64,000 nucleotides of DNA from Casuarius casuarius. Its lineage: Eukaryota > Chordata > Aves > Casuariiformes > Casuariidae. The notes beneath the pieces were generated by a model. It searched no databases. It was not told the origin of the DNA and was given only the letters and a program-made list of their open reading frames with translations. Position numbers and translations under genes: made by a program. Below are positions 1-12,170 of the stretch, one piece after another (positions within the stretch are counted from its first letter, which is position 1; each line of letters opens with the position of its first letter). The stretch is from positions 7,028,651-7,092,650 of the forward strand of contig PTFA01000020.1 of assembly GCA_003342895.1 (NCBI GenBank), given 5' to 3'.

Positions 1-326
1 GCGAGCGCCGGCAGCCTCCCGCGCGCCGCGGGCCCGAGCGCCCGCGCGAGCGTTTGGCAGCCCCGGAGTGGCGGTGATGGGGCCTTGCTTCTAGGCAGCC
101 GCTAAAACGTTTTCATGTAATCAGCCGTAATGCGTAAACCGCCGCTAAACAGCTGGTACCCGCGCTCAGGCTCGCAGACGTGTAATTTGGACGCTACCTT
201 TCTGTTTCAAAGCTGTCTCGTCTCCAGCACTTTGATCCAAAGACTAAACTTGCTGTGGCATATTTATGCATGTGACATTTTCGTTCGCCCATTTATTTAT
301 GTATTTAGCGAAGCACAGAAGGTCTC

Positions 327-340
327 CGCGGCGGCGGCGG
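327..340 (+). repeat. (CGG)n short repeat
   Basis: Four consecutive CGG units after a CGCGG start, inside the CpG-rich block. Such tracts are typical of CpG-island 5' transcribed sequence. Confidence 0.8.
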
Positions 341-366
341 CAGCGCTGGGAGCGGGAAGCAGGCAG

Positions 367-388
367 CCCCAGCCCCAGCCCCAGCCCC
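367..388 (-). repeat. CCCCAG hexamer repeat; perfect G-quadruplex motif on the minus strand
   Basis: Four CCCC blocks at 367-370, 373-376, 379-382 and 385-388 are separated by AG. The minus strand therefore carries four G4 runs with two-base loops, which satisfies the canonical quadruplex pattern. The 2-base loops predict a stable fold. Confidence 0.85.
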
Positions 389-444
389 GACGCGCGCGGG
401 GCCGGCAGCGGCCCGGCTGCCCCACTCGGCAGGCGCCGCTCGCA

Positions 445-470
445 GGGCCAGGGCCAGGGCCAGGGCCAGC
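445..470 (+). repeat. GGGCCA hexamer repeat; G-quadruplex motif on the plus strand
   Basis: GGG runs at 445-447, 451-453, 457-459 and 463-465 are separated by CCA. This is a canonical G3N3 quadruplex pattern on the plus strand, 57 bases after the opposite-strand motif ending at 388. Confidence 0.85.
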
Positions 471-1439
471 GTGGGAGGACGGGGTGAGTGACGGCGTGTT
501 CAACACCGCATCCCAGTGGGCTGGCTAAGCTCGTTTTCTTTTTTAAAGGATTTTCTCTAGTTTTACAAGCTCTTCTGGCTCTTTGCAGCCGTGCGCTTCT
601 GCCCCCTGGCATCGACACGGCTCCGCAGCGTCCCCCCGAGGCAGGGCCGTCCTGCTCCCCCGGGGGCACCCGGAGGAGCCCGCGCTCGGGGAGCAACCAC
701 AGGCCAGAAAGCTGAAGCAGTGGTGGGCTCCAGCGCGCTGCTTCCCGCCGTCCGGCCACCTCAAACGGCGGGAGGAAGTCGGTCCGTCCTCCCCGCAGCA
801 CCACAGCAGGCCCCGCTGGAGCCCGGCCTCGCGGGCACGGCAGGGAGCCGAGCGGCAGCAGGGCTGAGCGCGCCGACGTCCCGCCGCGTCGCCGCTTTGG
901 CTTGGATTCTCCGGTGTCAAATAAGGTGCAGACCCTGGCCGACGCGCTTCCCAAGGGTGGAGCAGTAATAAAATCTCTTGCCCGGGGCCGGCTTTCTGGT
1001 ACATGTGTGATTTTCCGCCTTTTCCCCGGTGTGGGACACACATGAGGTCTCTCGCCTCCGTCAGCTGCCGCGCTGCCGGCGCTGGTTAAGCGGAGCCGTC
1101 TGCGCCCAGGCAAACGCCAACAGCCCCTTCTCCACCCGGCACTCACACCTCGTGTCTGAGGTAACCTTTGCTTCTTTTTGCTGTTTCCCTCCGGAGTGTT
1201 TTACACATCCCCAAATAACAATGATGTTTTTAAAAGTCTTTTTGACTTCACATTAAAAGAGCTCTGATTGCTCTAAGGATTTATCTGAGAAACCTCGAAA
1301 GGTTAAGCTGAAAAAAAAATCACTAAAATCTACTCCATAAAAAGTAACAGAAATACTGCCGGAGCGATTCGGCTAGTCACTTAGAAAAGACTCTTTAATT
1401 CATACACGTCCAAGCCTTGCATCCCTAAAAAGGCAGCAT

Positions 1440-1650
1440 TAACACTAAAACCCCCCTTTCCGCTGCCCCAGATGCCTCCTTCCCTCCTCTGCCCTCCAGA
1501 CGCCATCGGGGTGTGCGAGCAGGGCTCCCGCCCGCGGAGGCGAGCCGCCGGCCGGCCGCCGGTGCCAGGGCTGCTGGGGGGCTGGGCACACCGGCCGCCC
1601 GTGGGCCTCCCTCGCAAGCGGGCGCATCGTTCACGCGAGACTATCCCTAA
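1440..1650. promoter_or_regulatory. Second, small CpG-rich patch
   Basis: GC-rich with many CpG dinucleotides (for example around 1525-1560 and 1590-1635), separated from the first block by about 250 bases of AT-rich DNA. Open frames run through it on both strands without family resemblance. It may be a satellite of the left-edge island; function is unknown. Confidence 0.45.
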
Positions 1651-4479
1651 ACTGTCCGCGGATGAGTAAAGAAAACCAGAACCCACTACCACGTAGCGGC
1701 ACCCTGCGTATCTGACGGAGGAAAAGCATCTGCGAGTACCAGTAAAGGGACCAATGTACCAGTTAACACAGTACTGCCCTTCCTTGATCGAGGAAAGCAC
1801 CGGACTCAGACCAAGCCCAGTAACTGGCCAATACAACAGGCAAAACCACAGAGCGTGTGCAGTTCTTTATTCTGAGATACCTGTCAGTAGTTTTGGCTGG
1901 CGTTGTGTAGCACCTCGCCCCTGCTCTTTAGTGAGGCGGATGCGTTCCTACACGCTGGAAAGCAACATTGCGACCACAGGCCAGGTAATAGACGGTAACT
2001 AAAACGCTTATGTGCAACCTGATCTTTTTTGTGTCAAGTGTCTCTGCAACCCCAGCTGTGTAACACTGCCCTGCGTATTAATTACTGTATTACCCAGCTG
2101 ACACCCCTAAGTTAGAAGTCCTCTGCTTTTCTGAAACTGAAAATACTCCTGGAATACCAAACTGCTGGAAGAATATCATCTGCAAATAAAAACTACACTA
2201 GATAGGCAATACGGTGGCCTCCTCGGCATTACACTTCCGTGGCAAGTTTTTCCACTGCGCATCGTTCAGTCATGTTGGGACAATTTGCTAAATAATGTAG
2301 AGACACTTCATCACGGAGCAGCGTTTGAGGTGATTTACAGTTTGGTCCTTTAGCAGCACACCTGTAAGTTGCTATAAATAATGCTAACCCCTACGAAGGA
2401 GACATCGGGGTGCTTCCAGGCTGAGACACTTAATGGGGAGGCAGTTGTGAATGATCCCGGATAAAAGCGCTACCAGTTTACGAGTGATCAGGTTGCCCTG
2501 ATGCACAGATCTGCTAGTGTGGCCCACGGTCGGACCTGGAGGTGAAGTCCAAGTTTCTGGAGGGCAGAACTTGGTAGACGTTTGGCAGTGTTCTCGAGTA
2601 CAGAGATCAATGACATTTTAGGCTTAAGTACTTCCATTTCTCTTGAGGGCATAATGTCACTTTTACAAATCAGCTAAATTTGTGGCAAAGTTTAATTACA
2701 AATAGCTCATCACAGGTGATCTTCACTTCCCTCGCAGAGATGAAGCCTTCGCTCCGCATGCACACGAGGTGAACAATGAAGGGAGCTACATAGCAAGTAG
2801 ATGGACAAATATCCCGGGCTGTATCAATACTGAGCAAATCCTACTATCTCAAAGGTTTTTCCCACACCAAGACCACTTGGGAAAACCATTGCGAAGATGA
2901 GAATGAACACAGCTAAGCAGAAATTACCTGCTTTTCATAGGCACCATGCCAATGCGCTTACTCGCTTCTCGGCGGTACAGAACGGTTTTGTTTTTCCTAG
3001 CAATGCAAACCGGAGCACAGTCGCTTTGGAGGCAGGACTTACCTTCGGCTAGTCAGGAGTCCGAGGCAGTCGGAGAAGGGAGACTCTGGTTCCCCACAGA
3101 GAAGGGACTGCACTTGCCAGCTCCCCGGCAGGTCACGTGCTGGGTGGGAGGAACGAGCTTCTGCAGAACCCAATGTTAATTAAAAAGGGGAAGAGAAAGA
3201 GCGAGGGGAGATTTTGATTGAAGGGGAGGAGGAAAACATGAGTACAGGGAAAAGCGCAAGTGGGAAGGGAATACAGCAGGCTCAAAGTCTCAGCTTTGCT
3301 GTAATTTGTGTTTCGTTCTCAAAGCAAAGCCTTTTGGACTTCCTGCTGGGGAACAAGATCCTAACTGAGTTCTGATGTGACCATCCAACGCGCTTTGGCT
3401 CCTGATCAGCAAGTGGTTTCTTTTTTCTTTTCTTTATTTTTTTTTAAAAGCAGCTGTGCTGCACTTGGAAAAGTGTGAGAAAAGAGGATCAAACTCCTGA
3501 CTAAGGAACTGGTCAAGACAAACCAGACAAAATCATGGGAAGTACTTCCCCAAAATGGTGACCTTCGTGCAGGGCTGAACAGCTCAGGGCTGGCTCGCTC
3601 AGTCCGTAGCACCATGGGCTCACCGTGTGCAGCCCACGAGTCTGGCCTTGGTTTCACATGCTCTTTCAGCTGATGAAGACCACTATATATTTCTAGCATC
3701 TTTTTCCCTTGAAAAAATAGTTAACTCCACTCTCACTCTCAGTCCTGAAGATATTTCACTCATGTCTGATATTAAGAAATGTACAACAGGGACTGCAGAA
3801 ATGAATCACACCATCTGATGGTGAGATTAAACCCAGCAGCTTTCAAGGGAAAGCGCATTGTCTCAAAGATGGAAATACCGCAGCTCCCTTCGGCGGGACC
3901 TGGGATTTGGGAGAACCAGAGGGGGTGAATAAGGCAAACGTACTTTTTGCACATATACTAGTTTAGATTTTTACTCTTTTACTTCACATCCTGTTTTTTA
4001 TTTACTTTGCAAAAACTACCCAGTTTCCTGGCACAGATGGTCTCACAAAGTCAATTTCTAGGCAGGTTCCAGTATCCTGCAATTTTCTAATCAGGAAGAA
4101 GGAGGAAAAAAGCCTGGAACAGGGCTTATGTGAGTGACTGCTACCAGCAACGCTACTGGACGTGGTCTCCTCGGAGGCCGTGTGGCGTGTGCGCATGTGT
4201 GCGCACCGGCTGCGCCCGCACTGAATTCCCCACTGCTGACCGAGGCCCGGCTGTGCCAAGTCTGGTACACACAAATAATCCGCAAGATGGCTTCTGGCCC
4301 TAAAACTTTATAGCCTAATTGGCTTCTACTGCGTTTAAAATATTCACACGGAGCCTGGATTTCTCTCCTCCCCCTGCCAGAATCACCTTCGCTGGCCTAC
4401 AAATCTGTATTTCGGGAAACCGAGCTGGCCTAGCCCAGGCCGGTTTCACACCAGGTTACCAGCGCTGGCTAACGAGGGC
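1651..4479. other. Non-coding flank of the CpG island
   Basis: Mixed-composition, largely unique sequence with scattered CpGs and no recognisable exon or transposon. About 2320-2760 is unique and CpG-bearing and could hold regulatory elements; nothing specific can be proven. A T-rich run sits at about 3421-3446. Confidence 0.5.
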
Positions 4480-4830
4480 TTCGCCTTCAGGCACACCGGT
4501 GAGACTTGTTCGTGGGCTCCTGCCTAGGTACGGAGGACACGCGGCGCCAACGCCGAGTGCACGGCTCCCACAGTGCCCCAGGCTTTGGTGGCGGGGTGCG
4601 TACGCAGCCACCCGGCTGACCTACAGCCATCATTTTAAGAGAAGCGTTTGCCGCGTAAGGGAGCTGCTGCCGAGCGTTACACCCTCCATACGGCCACCAC
4701 AGAGCCACGGTTTGCCAGCCTACGTGGGTGCCTGCTCTGCCCGGGCTCACGTGCACCGTGTGCACTATCGCTCCCGGCACACGCACCCTGGCTCCCCCCG
4801 TGCGGCCCGCGTGCGTTAGCGCTGCGTTTC
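4480..4830. promoter_or_regulatory. Isolated CpG-rich patch
   Basis: A CpG-dense stretch about 3 kb from the main island, with CACGTG at 4748-4753 and repeated CGTG/CACG words. It is flanked by AT-richer DNA. Long open frames on both strands (4319-4819 plus; 4487-4786 minus) have no family features. It could be an orphan CpG island or enhancer-associated island. Confidence 0.45.
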
Positions 4831-7800
4831 AGCATGACAGGAGGAATTCAAAGTGCCATAAATCCCGACCCCTTTCCGCTTAACTGTTCCCATCTCAAGC
4901 AGTTGTTTAGCCGTTTCTGGCAAATGCACTGCAAAATGTGAATGCATTGGTGATATTGCTCTCCCAGAACAGAGGCTGGGAGAGGCAAAGTAAAAGCAAA
5001 GGCTCTAATTCATCAAAATATTCTAATATCACAAAGCTCCTGTGAGAGTTTCACGGCTCAGCAGACGCAAAAGCTCATTGCAATTCAGCATGTGAAAGCT
5101 AAAGGGGCTGCTGTGATAGAGCAAGGCTGGAAACAGAAGCCAAGCAGTCCTGAACTTCCCTGATCATAAATACATTTTGTTTTAATCTGTACTGCGAGCC
5201 CAGCGTGAGCCCAGAGTGCCCAGAAAGCACACAGCAACGTCAGGGAGACTGATTTTCTGCTACTCACGTGGAAAGGGAGAGTGCCTAATTTTCTGAGCCA
5301 ACTATGCTGAGGAGTCGGGAGGCAGACAGCTCTTACGAAAGGAAACCGGAGAAAATGACAGCGACCACCATCCTTCGGGGACGGCCCTCTGGAGCTGCTT
5401 CCAGAGGCGCCACTCTGGTTATGTCTAGCTTCAAGCCACTTTGATTGCAAACAGCGGACCCGTGGCCAGATGGGACAGTGTTTTCTGAAGCAGCCTAGGA
5501 GGACCGGGGAGGAGCGACAAAGTCCCTTTGCATCGGACAAAGCTGCAAAGGATGGAATGGCTCAGCATGGGGGGGGCAACCTTTCCAAGATGAAAGGTCT
5601 GTATATGTAAAATATGCATAAATAAAATAGACAAAAACCTCTGTGCATGGATATGTAGCTCCCAGATTAGAGGGTAAAGGTGCCAGTTAGTTAGGAAAGC
5701 GGGGGTTGAAGGAAGCTGCCTCCCAGAAACAAGGCTCTCATCAGTCTGCGTGGGGTAGGAGATGGCAGCGCCAGCTGGGTTCAGAGCTGCGTGGGAGCCA
5801 GTTGCTACTGCGGCTCCCCGATGCTCCCCCTGAGGAGGTGACGCTCCCAGCCCCGGGGTCTTCCCTGTGCTAGTGCAGATCTGCTTTCCACTGCTTTCCT
5901 GTCTACCCTTACTGAAAATTTGCTATCCACTGGTTTTCCACCTGTCCATGCTGCAGATGGCCAATCTACACAGTTGACTTGGAGACCAGGTAGCTGCTGG
6001 GACAACGTCAGGTTGCCCTCCCCGCCCCCAGTCCTACAAAGTGTGGGGTAACGCTGCTGGGGCCGCACACCCTCAGCTCCCGCAGGCTTCAGGCAGGGCT
6101 GATGCCAGCAGTTCAGACAGACCCAGATCAGCTGTGCTCGAAAGCCGCTGTTCTTTAGAAGTTGTTTGCCTTTTTTGCGGCAACGAAATGAACTGGTAAC
6201 TTCATTGTTAACCTCAGTGAAAAGTTGCCCACAGCAGCCCAAGCTTACTAGTTCAGCAGGGAGAGGGACCAGGGATTCTAGTTACTAAGCTATTCACTCC
6301 CCTACCGGGATTAAACCCTCCAAGCCAGCATTGCAGCGTGTGGGAATGAATCTTGGATTTACTGTTTCCACCCTGCAGATGAGCTAGGATTAAACAGCAG
6401 ACTTTCAATTAAAGACACACTCACACCTTGTTCTCTTTCTTCTCCTCTGCCAAATGAGCCTGAGAGCTCATTTGACCACCAGCCATTCCACTTTTATGCT
6501 TGTAAAAATAAACCTTAGATACTTAGAAGTTTGTCCCGTAAGACTGAACTCGTGGAAACATGCTTTACAGTCACAGCTGCTGGGTTCCTTTATGCTCAGT
6601 GTCACTCTTCAGCAATATGCCTGTGTCAAAAGAAGACTCAAACATGGAAATATTCATTAACATGTTTATTTATCTTCAAAGACAGCACAAACCTTCTATC
6701 TACTTGGAGGCATAAATATGGAAAATATAGAGATACATGGAGTTATGTTATCAAACAAGACAGATTTGAAAAAAAAAAAAAAAACCCCGTGGCCCTCATT
6801 CACTTGTTTGTAGGAGTCATATTCTGAAATACCTGACTGAATCTCAGGACAAAGTCCGTGACATATAGCCCTTATGCAGGCTGATGAGTTCTGCCCTCAT
6901 GTGTAACAGCTCACTCTCACATAACTACTTACGACTCTAACCTATTTCTTGCATTTTTACATGTGTATTATTGTTCTTCCAGTTACTTTCTACTTTTTCC
7001 TAACAGGAAACTAAAACAGGGCTTTAGTAATATCTATCATCAATCTTATTTATTCCATCTATTTCTAGGTAATTATATGTAGTGTATTTCTTAGTCTACA
7101 TTTGGATGGACTATTTAGAGATGAATGTATTCCTTCCAGAATGGCGATGACCTCTCTGTGACTCAGACATTAATTTTCCAAATGGTTTCACAGGTAGATG
7201 CTGAAATACCTTATATATATCATCATAATTAACAAGACATACCTCACTAATGTTCAGAAAAGATGCTTTTTATAATTATAATCAGATTCATTTCTGGAGT
7301 GCAACCTTCCCCTCTGCTACAACTTGTTAGCCAATAAATACACCATCTGATACATCCACAGCAAAACTCACTAAAATATTAGCCAAGAAGTAGTTTTAAT
7401 TGCCAAGTATCCCATAAAGTATTTTAAAGACAGCAACATTACCATTTCAGAATTATTCCGAAGCTGATTTGCTGTAATATGTGTGACAAGTCTATGTTGT
7501 GCAACAGACGTGGCTTCATGGGCTAAACTGATCTACCTGCTTTCCTAGCTTCATTAAAGTCAAGTATTTCTACAGTTTCTCAGAGCACAGAAAAACCTGG
7601 AACTGCGATTCATACTCTGTTGTGAGTATTCTTTTCTGTTTGCAATGTCCTAAGGGGCAGAGGATTAAAGGCTTTTTTGGAAAAACTTGGAGAAAGGATT
7701 ACAGCGATAGTGAGCCAGGCGGGGTGAAGAATGATTCTGTTCGATATGAGGAGCTCCTTAAAGAAATTATAGACTCTATCACGTAAAGAGACACAGGAAA

Positions 7801-10136
7801 AAAGTTCCGTTTTACCAATTTGAGCTCTGATCCCAGCAGTTCTTAAGAACAGGACTACGTCTGGCGAGAGATCACCAGAGAAAACTGATGCTGGAAGAAG
7901 TGCTGGTAATTCAGTAAGTGGTGATTTTTCTTCTAAGGAAATACTGAATCAGGACGGCAGCCAAGTAACAGCGAGCTCTGTGCTTTCCGCTGTACCGCGT
8001 GAGACATTACACCGAGGCCTCTCCATTATCATCGGAGCTCTGCCTGTTTGCAAGAGCAGGGAAGTGGTCCGGGATCCTGTCCAGATTATAATGCATGGAA
8101 CTAGATTCTGCCTAACCACCTTGCCCCACCAGTTTGAACTGGAAAGCAGAGCTTTCGTTTTCCTGCTAAAATCTCTGCGAGGAGCAGAACTGTCGGCTGC
8201 CTTCTGCCCGGCAGGTAGTGCCTCGGCAGACAAACAGTTCCGGGGCTGGGAGGGAGGCACTCCGTAAACATCACTCTCCACTGGGACTTCTGAATGGGAA
8301 GATCGAGACTTACACCTACATCATTATAAGATAATAAAAGTCCCCTTATTAAAAGCCTTCCGACTAAAAAAAATACTGTCAAACTGTATGGGAGAGCTAA
8401 GCTAGAGGCTTGTGACCATTTTTTCACAGACAAAAGTTAACACTTAGTAGCTAGTGTAGACCAGCAAGAAATAGTCATCATGGATGCTATTTAATGTAAC
8501 TGCATAATAACTTTTGGGAAACAAATACATAGAATGTTTCGTTGCTGCAGAAACGAAAATGAGGTTCAAAACCCTTAAGAATTTAAGAACTTGCCCTTAA
8601 AAAAAAGATAATCAGCTTTTCTAGAATGTGAATTGGGTTTATGTTTTTTTGTGGTTTTTTTAAATAAAAAGGATAAATTCAAATACTCCATTCCTTTTCA
8701 TAATTTTCTGGTAAAAGAGGAATTACAAATATCTAAAAGTAGCAACCTCTTACAAGCAGTCTGGCTATACTTATCAAGATTAGAAGAGTTTTCAGATTAA
8801 TGTGATTTTCACATGTTGTTTGCAAAGTCTTGTATTGTTTTTATAATACTTTTGGTATTTCATATCAATAACATTGAACTATAAGAGGAAAACTGGATAC
8901 TGTTAATGTTTATATTTAATTTATGGTCCTGTTTCCCTTCTTTGCCTTCTTTAATTTTTTACCTTGGCGTAACATTCAGTAAGGAGATTTGTATGCTTAC
9001 GTGTGTGAATGGTTGTATATAGGAACATTCCCATGCAACTTTTCAGCCTTTTAAAAACAATCTGGATGATCACTGAGATTGGGGTTTAATGAGAACTCGT
9101 TAATGCTGTATTTTCACCATGTCTTAATAGGGAGAAATCCTACCGTTACATGTCAACCAGTTCCTCAGATTGCAACCCTGAAGAAAACCAGTGGATTGAG
9201 TTATTGCTATGGCAAAAGCTATTTCTTGCTCAAAGACTGTTATGAAAACTGATTACAGGTCTAATGGAGCCTGCTTCAAACTCTGAACCTGGAAACCTTC
9301 CTTTACAGACAGGAGAGGTCAATTACTTGGAATCATAAAGCTTTGTTTATGTAGCTGGAAAGAATATGGGAAATATGAAAGCCAGCATCAATTTTCCTAA
9401 ATTAATTCAAAAGGTCCTGAATCCTTCTCTGACATATATTTTGCAAAATGACAACTGCCATTGTCTGTCCTTTAACTGTTCTTCAGGGCCAGGGTGACAG
9501 CAGCTGGAAAAGGCCCTCTGAGGGCCGTGAAGACCACAGGAGTCAGACTGTCACGAGGGGAACCCACTGCCAAGAATTTCATCAGCCCAGGACAGGAGAG
9601 ACTTCTCCACACAGACTCCAAAATAGGAATCAGGGCTTCAGACTATTTGTCGGGAACGGTCTAAGTAGATTTTTGGTTTACCCGATTGTGCAAATGATCA
9701 CAGGCTTCATTAAAGGGGCAATTTGGGATACAGTTTTGAAAACGTGACGTACGGGTATCCTACTGGATGCACTTTCACTGTTAAACCTACTTGTTTCAGT
9801 TGTGTCTATAGATTGATGTTTCACTTGAGACAGTCAGAGGTGCTTCAAATGCTTTGACTGTACAGGCTTTCCATAGGTTCACCAGTGTGCTCAACTAGAG
9901 CTTAAACAAACTTATTTGTGTTTCAGGTCCAACCCGTGCTATAAATTAGATCAGAATTGTACTTTAATGTGCCACCTGGGCTGGAGCTATTCTGTTCGTG
10001 TTATAGTTGAGTTCTAGCTGTTAAGCACACGTGGTAAAATCACTGAAAGCCCCAGGTACGAGGCATCAAGCTTGGAGTTTTCTGAAAGGGACAATAATCT
10101 GGGATTTAAAGAATATTTTGCAGATACATTTAGAAC
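4831..10136. other. Intergenic DNA, no gene seen
   Basis: AT-rich unique sequence with a T/A-run near 6769-6784. Weak open frames are present but none has recognisable domains. No clear transposon remnant was identified. Confidence 0.5.
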
Positions 10137-10200
10137 CTGATCTTACACAGTATTGAGAACCTCGGATTCCCATTCACCTCAGTGGGCATAAAGGATGCTT
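10137..10200. repeat. Ancient fold-back repeat remnant (sauropsid type)
   Basis: The phrase around CCTGATCTTACACAGTATTG and CCCATTCACCTCAGTGGG resembles a family of old palindromic elements common in turtles, crocodilians and birds, whose arms contain 'cctgatcc' and 'cccattgacttcaatggg'. Family identity is from memory and the copy is heavily mutated. Confidence 0.4.
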
Positions 10201-11729
10201 AGTATCTTAACAGGAGGGTTTTGACACATTGGAAGACAATGAGCAATAGCGGCAAAAACAGGAAACTTTTTCTTCTAGATTACACCTCTCCTTTTCTGTT
10301 GGAATGACACCAGCTATTTTGACACACTGAGCCACACACGAGTCATACAAGAAGCCAGGGCTGTCAGATATTTATCCTGTAACAATGCACTCCCATTTAA
10401 ATGACAATTAAAATTCCTACTGAAATTCCTGAAATTCTTACTTCGTGGCATGACTTCCAGGATCTTCCTGAACTCATTCTTCACATTCATCAGCTTTTTT
10501 CTTTAAGTAGGTATTCTCTACAAACAAAAACAGGAAATAACAAACAGTAAATGCTGTAATATACATATACACATGTTGATATTTATGTATTTTAAATTTG
10601 GGCTCAGCATCTGGTCAATAGATTTGCTTCTCTCTCAAAGGCTTATTTCCACCAGTCAAAGGCAATTACACGACCAAAGGCAGTTAAATTCTAAAACAAG
10701 GAAAAAACCCTAAAAAATGGGAAGGAAGTGTGAATTTGTTAATTTCACAAGCAGGAAAAATAGTGTTATTTGGACAAGGTAAAACAAAGACGATGTGCCA
10801 TTTCCTGTCAAAATCAGGTTAAATTTTGATACCAATGACATTTTGCAAACGATCAGTGTACTGGTAAAAAGCGTATGGATTAAGAGCCAATACTGTACCT
10901 GGAAGGATCCTGAAGTGGTGTCTTTCAAAGAGGTTCACAGGGGGGTTGAGGCACTTGTTTCTTTCCTAAGTTCTGTTATAAAAAGAAAGTGGTTAGTGCT
11001 TTAGATTTACAGCTATTTTACTATTACTATTAATAGTAAAAGGAAGCCCAGAAGGTTTATTTGAAAAACATGTAATACAGTAGAAAGTTGCAAGGGAAGG
11101 AAACCTTAGACAACACCGGGATGAGCCACATGACAGCCATACGGTACTGACGGGGCTTCAAGAGATGGGCAAGATGAGTGATTCTCACTCTTGTATCTTT
11201 ATTTCTTGCACTCCTGCCCAGCAGTCCTCAACCAGGGGCCTGTTCTGCAGAATGTGTCCCAGTCGGAGCATCTGGGGAGCCAGGAAGGAAAGCATTTGGG
11301 AGGACACGATGGCGGAGAGCGCACTGAAAGACGGCACGGCAGCGAGAAGCGTCTATGCAGGGGAAGAGAGTAGTGCAGAAAGCACGAGCAGGGTGAAGGC
11401 GTTCAACGAGCAAAGCTGCCAGCTCTCAGCAGGCTGCTCTGACTGGGAGATGAGCAGGGCAGCAGGTGGCTGGTGGCAACGGCTTTTCTCCAGCTTTTGC
11501 CAGCCCCACGCCGCCTTGCCCCTACGGTCTGTGACGGTGGGCCGTGCTCCCTCCTCGCTCCATTGCTGCCCCAAACGCCCACCTCCCACTGCACTTTCCC
11601 TGGTCCCAGTGACTTTCCAGCAACATACCTCCCTCTGCCTAGTTATACCTTACACCACCCCTGGGGGATTGTTGCCTGTTTTGGGAACTACCGATCTGGT
11701 TCACCTCCTTAAATGAAGAGAGTGCACAC
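10201..11729. other. Intergenic DNA with a chance 183-codon frame
   Basis: The longest open frame (11165-11716, plus) lies in moderately GC-rich sequence. Overlapping frames of similar quality on both strands and the lack of any domain argue against a gene. Nothing else was recognised. Confidence 0.5.
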
Positions 11730-12170
11730 GCAGCTAGTCCATTCCTGACAACCATTTGTCAAATCCACTCTCAAAGGCTTCTGATGACGGACATTTCACA
11801 ACTTCCCTAATCTCTGTTCCAGTGCTTCACAACCTTATAGCTCAGGTTCTAACCTAAATACTTAAGATAAACGTTAATTGCAAAACAGCTGACCTTTTTT
11901 CTTGTCCTACCTTTGCTAGACATGAAGAATAAAGGAATACTGTTCTCTTTTATAACAATTCCTTATATCCTGCAACACTATTTTCCTTCCCCTAATCTTC
12001 TCTTTTTGAAGCTAAGCAAATGCAGTTCCTTCAGTCTGTGGAAGGAGACCGTGGTTTCTGACCTTCGTATCATCTTTGGTTGGATCCTCCCTAATCTGTC
12101 ACTCTCTGCAGTGCGATGCCCAAACCTGGACTGTCTTTCAGCCATGGCATCACCGGTGGTGCTTATGAGA
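11730..12170 (-). mobile_element. CR1-type LINE fragment, 3' region, degraded
   Basis: Read on the plus strand, this shows the usual antisense CR1 order. First comes the TGTTCCAGTGCTTCACAACC phrase at about 11815. Next is a pyrimidine-rich section with CTTCTCTTTTTGAAGCTAAG (about 11997-12016) and the CAGTTCCTTCAGTCTGTGGA phrase. Last is a CTTCGTATCATCTTTGG...TCC block (about 12063-12090). The element therefore points to the minus strand. It is old, with many substitutions and small indels. Boundaries are approximate. Confidence 0.7.

Larger units (their letters stand above)
1..1150. promoter_or_regulatory. CpG-island-like block at the left edge
   Basis: The first 60 bases and about 320-1150 are very rich in C, G and CpG, unlike the AT-rich DNA that fills the rest of the window. 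An AT-richer but CpG-containing stretch (about 100-310) sits between them. It carries a CAGCTG E-box near 151 and a POU-like ATTTATGCAT at 262-271. CpG islands in birds usually mark promoters or developmental-gene bodies. From conserved amniote gene order relative to TTC29, the likely neighbour is POU4F2, just outside the window; this is inference. No coding similarity to that gene is visible here. Open frames in this block (for example 244-1146 on the minus strand) lack domain features and reflect the scarcity of stop codons in GC-rich DNA. Confidence 0.65.

Noticed and set aside
1..120. Possible end of a POU4F2 coding exon at the window start
   Set aside because: None of the three plus-strand frames gives homeodomain or POU-domain residues; all hit stops within about 105 bases.
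244..1146. 300-codon minus-strand open frame in the CpG block
   Set aside because: GC-rich DNA has few stop codons. Frames on both strands are equally open, the residues are low-complexity R/P/G/A-rich, repeat-encoded (GLGLGLG, WPWPWPW), and no domain is seen.
1381..1836. 151-codon minus-strand frame over the second CpG patch
   Set aside because: Same compositional cause; overlapping frames in other registers are equally long and none resembles a family.
11165..11716. 183-codon plus-strand frame
   Set aside because: No domain, no splice or promoter context, and competing frames on the opposite strand over the same bases.
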